Below are positions 25,830 to 35,400 of a DNA stretch of 64,000 bases, piece after piece. Both the position numbers and the translations under genes were made by a program. A model generated the notes under the pieces. It saw only the letters and a program-made list of their open reading frames with translations. It was not told the origin of the DNA and ran no database searches. Position 1 is the first letter of the stretch. Each line of letters opens with the position of its first letter. The stretch is from Brevinema_A sp051647535 (GTDB lineage: Bacteria > Spirochaetota > Brevinematia > Brevinematales > Brevinemataceae), in NCBI GenBank assembly GCA_051647535.1, contig JBOFEA010000004.1, positions 372,001 through 436,000 on the forward strand, read 5' to 3'.

Positions 25830-27605
25830 ATGCCTCACTCTAAGTTAGATGAAATTCGCAATCGTTTGAATGTCAATGAACTGAAAGAAAAAGAGCGAAA
25901 AAAACTTTTTAATCAGCTTCAGAAATCTGGTGGGCAGGTTGTTGATTTAGATCAAAATAAATTACAGAATGCCGGTATTAAATCCAATTCTCAATCAATT
26001 AATTCCGGATATGCCAAAACTTCCAACCACAATGTTAGACCTAGTCAAAATGCTAATCCTTTTCGTCAAGATATCGAAAATTCTAAGCATAAAGATATGG
26101 GAGTTGCTTCTCGATCTATTGCTCAAAATAATCAATCGCAACAATCTTATGTTTCTAAAGTTAAAATGTTTTTTTTGAGATTTAATGCTTTTTTGTCCGG
26201 AATTTTTAATTTTAATGCACAAAAATTTAGAGAAGGTTTTAAATCACTGGTTCTTGTTCAAGCAGAAGGAAGCTTTTTGTCAATAAAAAAAATATTGCTT
26301 CCTTTAATTCAAAACAGTTCTGAAGTGGAAGAGTTTAAGAAATTTTTATATACAGAAGATAGATTGATTGACTATGAAATGGTATATCGTTTTTATTATT
26401 TATTTGATAAAAATGCATTTGTTGAAGTCAGCCAAGCTTTGGAACGATCTGTAGATAGTGCAGAAGATGTGATTAAACGTTTTTTTGTACCAATTTTTCA
26501 ATTATTTCAATATTCGGCTCAAGTTAAGGTGTCTACAATGGTTATTGTAGAAAAATTTAGAGAATATTTTCCAGATCTTGCTAAAAAATATAATGTAAAA
26601 CAATTTGAAAGAGAATTCGATATTATTTGGATGAAATTTTATTATATGTTGGAGCAACTGATTGATTATTATTGGAATCGCTATAATTTTTTGAATCATA
26701 ATCATATAAGTTTATCTCAATATTTAGGTATTACCGAGTATGTAGAACCAGGAAAATTTGCTCGGCGCTGGAAAAATGAAGTTATTGAAGCAATGAAAAA
26801 AAAGGAAACACAACAACAGCAACAGCCCCAAGATCTTGTTGAAAATCAACAGAAAATTGATTTTCCTGACAATAATGTTTCTCAAGGTGTGTTTTTTATT
26901 AAAACCAATATTGACTTTAGAAAAGCTTATTATCAATTAAAAAGTAAATCTGATTTGAGATCAACTTTTGATTACAACGATAAAATATTTTATTTGTATG
27001 TATTGATTGACTATTTTGATGCGGAATTTAATATGTTGTGGACGTCGAATATTATAAATTTTTACTTAACAACGGAAGGAAATTCTTTTGAAAGAACAGA
27101 CGTTAAAAAAGAAATTAATCTGTTAACTTCTAAAATGAATCAATTTTATGAGTTAGTCAATAAATATTTAAAAGCATGTTTAGTAGTGAAAAATATATTA
27201 AAAGATAAACACTTGCAGTCGCGATCGCTTGAACTTAAGCATAAAGAAAAAGGATTGGAACAAATGTCGTATTCAATTCGTCAGACGATGGGAACTATTT
27301 TTGATAATCTTAATCAAATTTTTAATGTTATATTGCAATCAAAGAATTCAGAAGAAACAATGATAGGTAATTGGCAGGAAAAAATAGTATTAACTCAGAA
27401 GCATCAATTAGAGCGTCTTATTAATCATAAAACGATATATGATGCATTTTTATTGGTTTTTAATTTTTCTTCTGCTATTGTTTGGTTATTGAAATTTTCA
27501 GAACTTTCCGGAATGTCTAGAATGCTTTCGGAACCACAGATCTTTAGAGAATTGCTTGAAGATCAGGGAATGATACAACATTCGGAAAATCAAATTCAAA
27601 ACTGA
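25830..27605 (+). CDS. conserved spirochaete-type protein of unknown function
   Basis: 591 residues. The N-terminus (LDEIRNRLNVNELKEKERKKLF...) is charged and helical and resembles the start of large uncharacterised proteins in other spirochaetes, from memory. Residues 25-110 are Asn/Ser/Gln-rich and disordered. The rest is predicted all-helical with many aromatic residues, and has a Q-rich stretch at about 327-333. There is no signal peptide or clear membrane helix. AAGG precedes the ATG at 25830; the ATG at 25821 would sit on the ribosome site. Cytoplasmic location is inferred. Confidence 0.65.
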   Translation: MPHSKLDEIRNRLNVNELKEKERKKLFNQLQKSGGQVVDLDQNKLQNAGIKSNSQSINSGYAKTSNHNVRPSQNANPFRQDIENSKHKDMGVASRSIAQNNQSQQSYVSKVKMFFLRFNAFLSGIFNFNAQKFREGFKSLVLVQAEGSFLSIKKILLPLIQNSSEVEEFKKFLYTEDRLIDYEMVYRFYYLFDKNAFVEVSQALERSVDSAEDVIKRFFVPIFQLFQYSAQVKVSTMVIVEKFREYFPDLAKKYNVKQFEREFDIIWMKFYYMLEQLIDYYWNRYNFLNHNHISLSQYLGITEYVEPGKFARRWKNEVIEAMKKKETQQQQQPQDLVENQQKIDFPDNNVSQGVFFIKTNIDFRKAYYQLKSKSDLRSTFDYNDKIFYLYVLIDYFDAEFNMLWTSNIINFYLTTEGNSFERTDVKKEINLLTSKMNQFYELVNKYLKACLVVKNILKDKHLQSRSLELKHKEKGLEQMSYSIRQTMGTIFDNLNQIFNVILQSKNSEETMIGNWQEKIVLTQKHQLERLINHKTIYDAFLLVFNFSSAIVWLLKFSELSGMSRMLSEPQIFRELLEDQGMIQHSENQIQN

Positions 27606-27664
27606 TTAGAAATTTGAGATAATGTTATATCCTTAATAAGATTTATGATTCAGGAGTCTTAAAG

Positions 27665-28201
27665 ATGTCGCAAAATCAGGATATTCTTTCTGTTGACAAT
27701 ATAAGCGTAATTAAAGAAGAGTATAATTATAATTTGTATATTCAAACTGCACAAGGAACTTTTTCTCGTAATCTTGATCCTCAAGATGCCTTGTCAGTGA
27801 AAATTGTTTTAGAGAATTCAATCAGTTCTATTTTTGCAAAAATTATATCAGATGTTGGCGTGACTTTTGAGCAATGCTGTATTTTTTTGGAAGATTTTTC
27901 TATGATGAGTAGTTTGAAAAAGGGAGATACTTATTATACTTCTTTTTTAGCAGAAGTACTTCCTTTGGCAATAGAGTTGAATGTTCCTTTATTTATTGAT
28001 AAGATACTTATTTCAGATGATTATAAGCATGATCCGAGTCATGAAGCACAGGTAGCGTATATGCTTGAGAAAGAGACTTACTATTGGGAAAGCTGTGCAC
28101 TGCAATTTCTTAAAGAAGAAGTTGAAAAAGCTGTTCATGAAGAAAGGTATGAAGAAGCAGCACGTTTGATGGATAAAATCAAACAGATCCAAGATTCATA
28201 A
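27665..28201 (+). CDS. bifunctional-nuclease-domain (DUF151) protein with UVR motif
   Basis: 178 residues. Residues 1-120 match the BFN/DUF151 domain, with the typical ending VLPLAIELNVPLFID. Residues 145-176 form a UvrB/UvrC interaction motif (LKEEVEKAVHEERYEEAARL). DUF151 proteins in Thermotoga show nuclease activity; the UVR motif suggests contact with the excision repair machinery or Clp-type partners. CAGGAG precedes the ATG. Confidence 0.85.
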   Translation: MSQNQDILSVDNISVIKEEYNYNLYIQTAQGTFSRNLDPQDALSVKIVLENSISSIFAKIISDVGVTFEQCCIFLEDFSMMSSLKKGDTYYTSFLAEVLPLAIELNVPLFIDKILISDDYKHDPSHEAQVAYMLEKETYYWESCALQFLKEEVEKAVHEERYEEAARLMDKIKQIQDS

Positions 28202-28212
28202 TCTGAAACAGA

Positions 28213-28764
28213 ATGGTAAATAAAGAAACACTTCGTCAAGAAGTAAAGATTAAACGATCGGAATTATTAAACAATAAAAAATATAAACAATATATAGAAG
28301 AACAAATTTTTTTGTTTCTTCAGAATATTCTTCCAAATCATGGATGCATCGCTTTGTATAATGCATTAGAGAGCGAAATTAATATTTCAAGTATATGGAA
28401 ATTTGTTTTAGAAAAAGGCTGTAGAACTGTTTTTCCGAGAGTATCGGAAAATTTTTCTTTAGATCTTTGTATTGCGGGTGATGTCAAGGATTTTCGACGT
28501 GGTTCTTTTGGTATTTTGGAGCCTTGTTCTTCTGTGTATAAGGGAAGTGTGGATATATTTTTGGTTCCTGGATTGGCGTTTGGGGTAGATGGTTCGCGTT
28601 TGGGCTATGGAGCAGGTTATTATGATCGATTGCTCAGCAAATATCCTAATGCTCAAAAAATAGGAATTACAGCAGAAGAATTTTTGTATCAACATCTTCC
28701 TCAGGATAAATATGATATTACGATGGATTGTATAGTAAGTGAACGCAAAATTATTGATATTTGA
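28213..28764 (+). CDS. 5-formyltetrahydrofolate cyclo-ligase
   Basis: Converts 5-formyl-THF to 5,10-methenyl-THF with ATP, salvaging folate. The 183 residues carry the N-terminal LRQEVKIKRSELL helix, the ALESEINIS segment and the family signature VPGLAFGVDGSRLGYGAGYYDRLL. Length is normal. It starts 12 bases after the DUF151 gene and is probably co-transcribed with it. No terminator is obvious before the tRNA promoter. Confidence 0.93.
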   Translation: MVNKETLRQEVKIKRSELLNNKKYKQYIEEQIFLFLQNILPNHGCIALYNALESEINISSIWKFVLEKGCRTVFPRVSENFSLDLCIAGDVKDFRRGSFGILEPCSSVYKGSVDIFLVPGLAFGVDGSRLGYGAGYYDRLLSKYPNAQKIGITAEEFLYQHLPQDKYDITMDCIVSERKIIDI

Positions 28765-28870
28765 TAAATTGGTTATTTGTTGTAAATTAAGCGGGATTAA
28801 AATTTTTACTTGAAAAAATGAGAATTTGGCATTAAAAAGATGAAATTTTATTAGTTAATGGAGAAAAATG

Positions 28871-28899
28871 TTGACATTTTAATTGAATTCTATTATAAT
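28871..28899 (+). promoter_or_regulatory. perfect-consensus promoter of the tRNA-rpmG-secE-nusG-rpl-rpoBC transcription unit
   Basis: TTGACA (28871-28876), a 17-base spacer and TATAAT (28894-28899), 30 bases before tRNA-Thr. Both hexamers match consensus exactly, as expected for a growth-rate-controlled unit. Confidence 0.88.
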
Positions 28900-28929
28900 T
28901 TTGTTCAAACTGTATTTATTACTATAAAT

Positions 28930-29002
<73 letters not shown>

Positions 29003-29028
29003 CAGAATCCTAATTAAAGGAGTTGGAT

Positions 29029-29184
29029 ATGGCGCAGATTATTACGCTTGAATGTGAGAGTTGTGCTGAACGTAACTATACTACAACTAAAACAAAAAAA
29101 ATGATTCAGGCAAGAACCAAACTTGAATTAAAGAAGTATTGTTCACGAGAAAGAAAGCATACTGTTCATAAAGAAATAAAATAA
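29029..29184 (+). CDS. rpmG: 50S ribosomal protein L33
   Basis: 51 residues, AAAGGAG before the ATG. The family pattern is clear: CESC, TKTKK, LELKKYC, RKHTVHKE. Zinc-type L33 has two CxxC pairs. Here the first (C9, C12) is complete, but the second is C-S-R-E, so only three cysteines remain. It lies between two tRNA genes in the common bacterial order rpmG-tRNA-Trp-secE-nusG. Confidence 0.93.
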   Translation: MAQIITLECESCAERNYTTTKTKKMIQARTKLELKKYCSRERKHTVHKEIK

Positions 29185-29191
29185 ATATAAT

Positions 29192-29264
29192 AGGGTAGTA
29201 GCTCCAATGGTAGAGCATCGGTCTCCAAAACCGAGTGTTGGGGGTTCGAGTCCCTCCTGCCCTG
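29192..29264 (+). tRNA. tRNA-Trp (CCA)
   Basis: A 73-nt cloverleaf: acceptor AGGGTAG/CTGCCCT (one G-T pair), D-loop AGCTCCAATGGTAGAGC, anticodon stem TCGGT/ACCGA around loop CTCCAAA (anticodon CCA), T-arm GGGGGTTCGAGTCCCTC. CCA is not encoded. It sits seven bases after rpmG. Confidence 0.96.
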
Positions 29265-29313
29265 AGAGAAAGAGTCTCTAATTGAATCTGAAAATTAAGG
29301 AAAGGAGCAAATA

Positions 29314-29496
29314 ATGGCGAAGATTGCTCAATTTGTGAAAGATTCCATTCAAGAGTTGCAAAAAGTTTCGTGGCCGTCTAAAGAAGAGGTTATCCAAGCT
29401 ACTTTTGCAACGGGTGTTTTTGTGGCAGTATTTTCATTGATTTTGTTTGGAGTTGATTTGGGAGTTCGCTATATACTCCAAGGAATGATGAAGTAA
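29314..29496 (+). CDS. secE: preprotein translocase subunit SecE
   Basis: 60 residues: an amphipathic helix (IAQFVKDSIQELQKVSWPSKEEV) containing the conserved VSWPS motif, followed by one membrane helix. This is the short single-span form of SecE that clamps SecY in the membrane. AAAGGAG precedes the ATG. The stop overlaps the nusG start by one base (TAATG). Confidence 0.96.
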   Translation: MAKIAQFVKDSIQELQKVSWPSKEEVIQATFATGVFVAVFSLILFGVDLGVRYILQGMMK

Positions 29497-30059
29497 TGGC
29501 TAGAGGTTGGTTTGTTATACAGGTTCAAACAGGATTTGAGAATAAAGTTTATTCGCGTCTTTTGGAAAAGAAAAACGGTGGCAGTTTGAGAGATGTATTG
29601 ATTGATGTTCGTGTTCCTGAAGAAGAAATTATTGTTGAAAAACGAAATAAAAAAGTTGTTCAAAAACATAAGCTTTATCCTGGATATGTTCTTGCTGAAT
29701 TAGATCTTCCTGAAGATGAAATGGCGTGGAAATCCGTGTATGCAGATATAAGAAATATTGTCGGAGTCGGAATGTTTTTAACAGCTGGTGGCGGTAATAG
29801 AAAACCTGCACCATTAACATTTGAAGAGGTTCGTGCTATTTTCGAGAAAACAGGCGATATCGTTCAAAAAGAATATTCAACCCAAAGTACTTGGAATATT
29901 GATGATAAAATACGGATTAATGAAGGTGCATTTAAAGATTTTACCGGAATTATCAGTGAAGTCAATTATGAAAAAAATCTTGTTACTGCATCAGTTGAAA
30001 TTTTTGGTCGTCTTACTCCTATTGAGTTGGAGTTTAATCAAATTACGTTGATTAATTAA
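29496..30059 (+). CDS. nusG: transcription termination/antitermination factor NusG
   Basis: 187 residues: NGN domain (WFVIQVQTGFENKVY..., LYPGYVLAEL) and C-terminal KOW domain (KIRINEGAFKDFTGIISEV). It binds the RNAP clamp and couples to Rho or S10. Length is normal with no inserted domain. Translation is coupled to secE. Confidence 0.97.
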   Translation: MARGWFVIQVQTGFENKVYSRLLEKKNGGSLRDVLIDVRVPEEEIIVEKRNKKVVQKHKLYPGYVLAELDLPEDEMAWKSVYADIRNIVGVGMFLTAGGGNRKPAPLTFEEVRAIFEKTGDIVQKEYSTQSTWNIDDKIRINEGAFKDFTGIISEVNYEKNLVTASVEIFGRLTPIELEFNQITLIN

Positions 30060-30076
30060 AAAATAATCTTGTTAAT

Positions 30077-30123
30077 AAAGGAAAAATCCAATAGGTGCTT
30101 CTACTATTGTGTTGATTTTCTTT
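30077..30123 (+). promoter_or_regulatory. hairpin in the nusG-rplK spacer
   Basis: An imperfect outer stem (AAAGGAAAAATC against GATTTTCTTT) encloses a 6-bp stem (CAATAG/CTATTG, 30089-30094 and 30104-30109). It lies just before rplK and could be a leader element for L1/L11 autoregulation; this is inference. Confidence 0.4.
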
Positions 30124-30152
30124 ATATAAAGTTAAAATTTTAGGAGTTATAT

Positions 30153-30587
30153 ATGGCAGCCCCTAATGCTAAAGTAACTGCTGTCGTTAAGATTCAAATT
30201 CCTGCTGGACAAGCGAATCCTGCTCCTCCTGTTGGAACAGCACTTGGTCCAAAAGGAATTCAGTTGATGGAATTTTGTAATCAATTTAACGCTGCAACTA
30301 AAGATAAAGCTGGTTTTGTTGTTCCAGTAGAAGTTACTGTTTATTCAGATAGAACTTTTACATTTGTATTAAAAACACCGCCGGTTTCTAATCTTATTTT
30401 AAAAGAACTGGGAGTATCCAAAGGATCTTCAGAACCTAATAAAAATAAAATCGGTACTCTTACAAAAGAACAGGTTCGTAAAATTGCTGAAATAAAAATG
30501 CCCGATCTGAATGCGTTTACTATCGAATCCGCAATGCGTATTGTCGAAGGAACTGCTCGCAATATGGGTGTTGAGACGGAGGCATAA
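30153..30587 (+). CDS. rplK: 50S ribosomal protein L11
   Basis: 144 residues, standard length. KIQIPAGQANPAPPVGTALGP is cut short here but clearly the L11 N-terminal domain. The C-terminal RNA-binding domain has SKGSSEPNKNKIGTLT. It anchors the GTPase-associated centre on 23S rRNA. AGGAG precedes the ATG. It is followed by rplA after two bases, the usual co-regulated pair. Confidence 0.97.
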   Translation: MAAPNAKVTAVVKIQIPAGQANPAPPVGTALGPKGIQLMEFCNQFNAATKDKAGFVVPVEVTVYSDRTFTFVLKTPPVSNLILKELGVSKGSSEPNKNKIGTLTKEQVRKIAEIKMPDLNAFTIESAMRIVEGTARNMGVETEA

Positions 30588-30589
30588 AT

Positions 30590-31303
30590 ATGGCAAATAT
30601 TATTCATAATGGAATCCGTTATAAAGGAACAAAGAGACAACTTGATAATATTAAAAAATATGATCGTCGTGCTCTATTTTCAGTTGATAATTCTGTTGAA
30701 ATTGTTAAAGAATTGGCAAATGCTAAATTTGATGAAACAATAGAAATTCATTACAATCTTAATATTAAACAAAAACATAGTATTCGTGATACCTTGGTTA
30801 TGCCTCATAATATCGGTAAGGAAGTTAAAGTTCTTGTTTTTGCTGAAGGCGAGCATGCTGTTGAAGCAAAAAAAGCTGGTGCTGATTTTATTGGAGCGGA
30901 TGATTTAATCCAAAAAATAAAAGATGGTTGGTTTGAGTTTGATGCTGTTGTAGCAACTCCTGATATGATGCCTCGACTTGCTGTTGTTGCTGCTGGTTTA
31001 GGTCGTAGAAAATTAATGCCTTCTCCTAAAACTGGAAATGTCACTCTTGAAATCGAAAAAGTAGTTAAAGAGTTTAAAGCCGGTAAAGTGGAAATTCGTG
31101 GAGATAAAACTGGAAATTTTCATATTGTCGTAGGTAAAAAATCTCATCCTTCTCAGAATCTTGTTGAAAATATTGTAGCTGTTCATAATTTAATTATGAA
31201 AAATAAGCCTAGTGATTTAAAGGGTGAATATATAAAAACTCTTGCTATCGCGTCAACAATGAGTTCTTCCGTTCGAATCGATCATAAAAAAATAGCTGGT
31301 TAG
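30590..31303 (+). CDS. rplA: 50S ribosomal protein L1
   Basis: 237 residues, standard length. Conserved segments are PHNIGKEVKVLVFAEG, FDAVVATPDMMPRLA, LGRRKLMPSPKTGNVT and GDKTGNFHIVVGK. It forms the L1 stalk; in other bacteria L1 also represses its own operon mRNA. GACGGAGG precedes the ATG. Confidence 0.97.
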   Translation: MANIIHNGIRYKGTKRQLDNIKKYDRRALFSVDNSVEIVKELANAKFDETIEIHYNLNIKQKHSIRDTLVMPHNIGKEVKVLVFAEGEHAVEAKKAGADFIGADDLIQKIKDGWFEFDAVVATPDMMPRLAVVAAGLGRRKLMPSPKTGNVTLEIEKVVKEFKAGKVEIRGDKTGNFHIVVGKKSHPSQNLVENIVAVHNLIMKNKPSDLKGEYIKTLAIASTMSSSVRIDHKKIAG

Positions 31304-31313
31304 GGAGAAACAA

Positions 31314-31805
31314 ATGTTAAAAAAAGCAGAAAAAATTAAATTAACAGAAACTCTTTCTAAAAATATTGCTGAATCGGATGGGTTTGTGCTTTGTTCTTTT
31401 CAAGGTTTGTCTGTGGCTGCTTCAAATCAGTTGCGTAGAAAATTATTTGAAATCAATGCTCAAGCTCAAGTAATAAAAAATCGTCTTTTAAAACATGCTC
31501 TTCATGATAATAACATTTCCGAATTTGATGAACATTTGAAAAATTCTACGATGATTGTTCTTGGTAGAGAAGATTCAATGGCTGTTGTACGGGCATTAGG
31601 AGATTTTGCGAAAGAAAATGATAGTTTTACTTTCAAAGCAGGAGTATTATCAAAAACTCCTTATTCTACTCAAGAAATTATCGAAATTTCGAAAATACCA
31701 GGACGTATTGAGCTTATTGCTATGATTGCCGGTGGATTGAATTCTGTATTGTCCATATTTAATGGAACACTTGAAGCTCTTGCTGAGAAGAAAGAAAAAG
31801 AATAG
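31314..31805 (+). CDS. rplJ: 50S ribosomal protein L10
   Basis: 163 residues. It has the N-terminal rRNA-binding part (LSKNIAESDGFVLCSFQGL, LRRKLFE, VIKNRLL) and a C-terminal helix that holds L7/L12 dimers. The gap to rplA is only 10 bases, so the long L10 leader RNA known upstream of rplJ in many bacteria has no room here. Confidence 0.95.
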   Translation: MLKKAEKIKLTETLSKNIAESDGFVLCSFQGLSVAASNQLRRKLFEINAQAQVIKNRLLKHALHDNNISEFDEHLKNSTMIVLGREDSMAVVRALGDFAKENDSFTFKAGVLSKTPYSTQEIIEISKIPGRIELIAMIAGGLNSVLSIFNGTLEALAEKKEKE

Positions 31806-31906
31806 TTTGTTTTTATTGTACACAAATGTGTATACAGTACAAATTTTCTTATTTCTAATGTATTAAGAAAAATAAAATATAGCTCTTAAAAATTAAGGAG
31901 AAAAAA

Positions 31907-32272
31907 ATGGCTGATAATGTAACTAAAGTGTTTGATTTGATTAAAGATATGACTGTTCTCGAATTAAATGAATTACGTAAAAAAATTGAAGTGGAATTTG
32001 ATGTTCAAGCAACTGTTGCAGCTGCACCTGCAGCTGCTGCTGATACGGCTGCAGCAAGTTCAACTGTTTCAGTATTTGTTAAAGATGCTGGAGCTAGTAA
32101 AATAGAAGTTATTAAAGCAATCAGAGAGATTACTGGATTAGGATTGAAAGAAGCTAAAGAACTTGCTGAAAGTGCTGGAGCTAAAGCTCTTAAATCTGAT
32201 ATTGAACAAGCTGAAGCTGATCAAATAGCTGAAAAATTAAAAGCTGCTGGTGCGGTTGTTGAAATTAAATAG
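31907..32272 (+). CDS. rplL: 50S ribosomal protein L7/L12
   Basis: 121 residues: N-terminal dimerisation helices, an Ala-rich hinge (residues 42-56), and the C-terminal factor-binding domain (GASKIEVIKAIREITGLGLK, EAKELAESAGA). It recruits EF-G and EF-Tu. The 101-base spacer after rplJ contains a small TACAC/GTGTA hairpin. AAGGAG precedes the ATG. Confidence 0.97.
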   Translation: MADNVTKVFDLIKDMTVLELNELRKKIEVEFDVQATVAAAPAAAADTAAASSTVSVFVKDAGASKIEVIKAIREITGLGLKEAKELAESAGAKALKSDIEQAEADQIAEKLKAAGAVVEIK

Positions 32273-32312
32273 TTTTTTTAATTTATTTACTGAAATTTTG
32301 TGTTTTTAACTC

Positions 32313-32351
32313 TGCATATATTCCCCTATCTAGTGATGGGGGTTGTGTGCA
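32313..32351 (+). promoter_or_regulatory. attenuator-like hairpin between rplL and rpoB
   Basis: An 8-bp stem CCCCTATC / GATGGGGG (one G-T pair) with a four-base loop, flanked by TGCA/TGCA, is followed by TGTTTTTAT. The position matches the rplL-rpoB attenuator known in E. coli, which lowers rpoBC transcription relative to ribosomal genes. Confidence 0.55.
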
Positions 32352-32389
32352 TGTTTTTATAATATTCACTTTTGTGAAATTTTCCCAAT

Positions 32390-32414
32390 CCTAGAGATGA
32401 TCAAAATCTCTTGG
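32390..32414 (+). promoter_or_regulatory. second hairpin before rpoB
   Basis: CCTAGAGAT (32390-32398) pairs with ATCTCTTGG with one mismatch. It ends 18 bases before the rpoB ribosome site. It could be a processing or translational control element; this is inference. Confidence 0.4.
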
Positions 32415-32442
32415 CAATACTTTTCAATATTTGGAGATTTTT

Positions 32443-35400
32443 ATGGCTCAACACATTAGACGTGTTTCATTTGCCGAATTTCAAACTCAAACAGATGCTC
32501 CTGACTTATTAGCGATTCAGCTTGAATCTTTTGCTGAATTTTTACAAGCCGATGTCGATCCTAAAAAACGTGAAAAAAAAGGTTTGGAAGGTGTTTTCCG
32601 TACGGTGTTTCCTATTGAAAGCACGGATAAAAATATTGTAATAGAGTATGTTTATTATGAAATAGGTGAACTTAAATATACTCAAGACGAAGCTTTTGAT
32701 AAAAATTTAACGTACAGCGTTCCTCTAAAAGTAATTTTTCGCTTAATTGATCGAAAAACCGGAGAAATTAAAGAAAAAGATATTTATATTGGCGATTTCC
32801 CTATAATGACTGAACGTGGAACTTTTATTATTAATGGAGCGGAAAGGGTTGTAGTTAATCAAATTTATAAATCTCCCGGTGTGTTGTTCAATACCAAAAA
32901 TAAAGAATTTACTGCAAAAATTGTTCCGGAAAAAGGATCATGGCTTGAATTTTTAATTGATTCTAAAAAAGATTTGATCTATGTAAGAATAGATTCTCGT
33001 CGAAAAATTCTTATTACTACTCTTTTGCTTTCTTTAGGAATGACAGTAGAAGATATTGTTTCCCGATTTTTTGAAATGACAGAAATTGTATTGGAACAAG
33101 ATCCTGAGCTTCTCTCCAAACTTATTGGACAATATGTTGGTGAAACTATTGTTGACGAATCCGGTAATACTATTGTTTCTGCTATGGACAAATTATTTCC
33201 TAATACGGTAAATCAATTGTTTCATAAAGGAATTCATTCTATTAAAATTATCAATACCGATTCTTTAATTAAAAATCGTGCTTTGGTAAATACTTTGGAA
33301 AAAGATGATTCCAAAGATAATATTCAAAAAGCTGTAAAGAAAATATACAGTATTCTCCATCCCGGTGAAGCTGCTCCATTTGATGTTATTGTACGTGATT
33401 TGAATAATATGTTCTTTAATAATCGATATTATGATCTTGGGGAAGTTGGACGTTATAAATTGGTTATGAAATTATACCAAAATCTTTCAAAACAAGATAA
33501 AGAAGAATTATTAAAATCATTTACATTATCTTTTGAAGATATTTCGCTGACACTTAAACACTTAATTTCTGTAGCAAATGAAGAAGTTCCAATTGATGAT
33601 GTGGATCATCTTGGTAATAGACGTGTTCGTAGTGTGAGTGAATTGATTGTTGATGCAATTACTGGAGCATTTTCCATAGTGGAGAAATCTATTTATGAAA
33701 AATTGTCTACCCGTGAAATAGAAGATTTGTCTCCTCAAAATATTATCAGTATTAAACCTATCATGTCTGCGATTAATGATTTCTTTGGTATGAGCCAATT
33801 GTCGCAGTTTATGGATCAAATCAATCCGATTTCCGAATTAACTCATAAACGACGTCTTTCTGCGTTGGGACCTGGAGGCTTATCTCGAGACAGAGCAGGG
33901 TTTGAAGTTCGTGACGTACACTATACCCACTATGGTCGTGTTTGTCCTATTGAAACTCCTGAAGGGCCGAATATTGGACTTATAGTGTCCTTATCTATTT
34001 TTGCAAAAGTAAATTATTATGGATTTTTGGAAACTCCTTATTTGGTTGTTAAAGAAGGTCAAGCAACAAAAGAAATCGTATACCTTTCTGCTAATGAAGA
34101 AGAAAATATGTATATTGCACCTGTGAACGTGGAAATGGATAAGAATTTCAAAATTACTGAAGAGTTTCCCCGTGTACGTTATAAAGGCGAATACGAACTT
34201 GTTCCTGCAAGTAAAGTTCAGTTGATGGATGTATCTGCGTTGCAATTGTTATCGGTATCAGCTGCTCTTATTCCGTTTATTGAAAACGATGATGCTAACC
34301 GTGCGTTGATGGGATCAAACATGCAACGTCAAGCAATGCCTCTTCTTAAAGGGTCGTCACCGATTGTTGGTACGGGTATGGAATATTATGTTGCTCGTGA
34401 TTCCCGTGCTGCTATTTTGGCAAAAACTGATGGAGAAGTTGTTTCAGTCGATTCTAAAAATATTGAAATCAAAACAGAACATGGTGTACAGCATTATTCT
34501 TTATCAAAATTCAGAAGAACCAACCAAGATACTAGTTTCAATCAAAAACCTATTGTTGATGTTGGTGAACTCGTGAAAAAAGGCGAAGTTATTGCTGATG
34601 GATTTGGAACCGATCAAGGTGAATTAGCTTTAGGTAAAAATGCCGTGGTAGCGTTTATGCCTTGGAATGGCTATAACTATGAAGATGCTGTTTTAATGTC
34701 TGAGCGTCTGATTAAAGAAGATGATTTTACTTCTATTTATACAACAGTGTTTGAATGTCCTGCTCTTGAAACCAAACAAGGAGCGGAAGAAATTACTAGA
34801 GAAATTCCTAATGTTGGAGAAGATGCTCTCAGAAATCTTGATGAAAGCGGAATTGTTCGTGTTGGTGCTTATGTTAAACCTGGTGATATTTTAGTTGGTA
34901 AAGTGACGCCTAAAGGTGAGCCTACTGAAACTCCTGAATTCCGGCTTTTGCATGCTATTTTTGGTGAAAAGGCTAAAGATGTCCGCGATACTTCACAAAG
35001 AGTTCCTCATGGGGAAGATGGTGTTGTTGTTGATGTTAAAGTCTTTACTATTAAAAATGGTGATGAACTTTCTCCTGGTGTTCTTAAATTAATTAAAGTA
35101 TATCTCGCTAAAAAACGTAAAATTAAACCGGGTGATAAAATTGCCGGACGGCACGGAAACAAAGGTGTTGTTTCTCGTGTTATGAGGGAAGAGGATATGC
35201 CGTTCTTGCCTGATGGAACTCCTGTAGATGTGGTGTTAAATCCTTTAGGTGTGCCTTCTCGTATGAACTTGGGACAATTATTTGAAACGTACTTAGGTTT
35301 TGCTGGATTAAAATTGGATGTCAAATATCAGTGTGCTGCGTTCCAAGGAGCGTCATTAGACCAAATTGACGAACAAGTTGATTTAGCAAATGAAAAAATA

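Noticed and set aside
31304..31313. L10 leader RNA upstream of rplJ
   Set aside because: Only 10 bases separate rplA and rplJ. A hairpin in the rplJ-rplL spacer is too small to be that leader.
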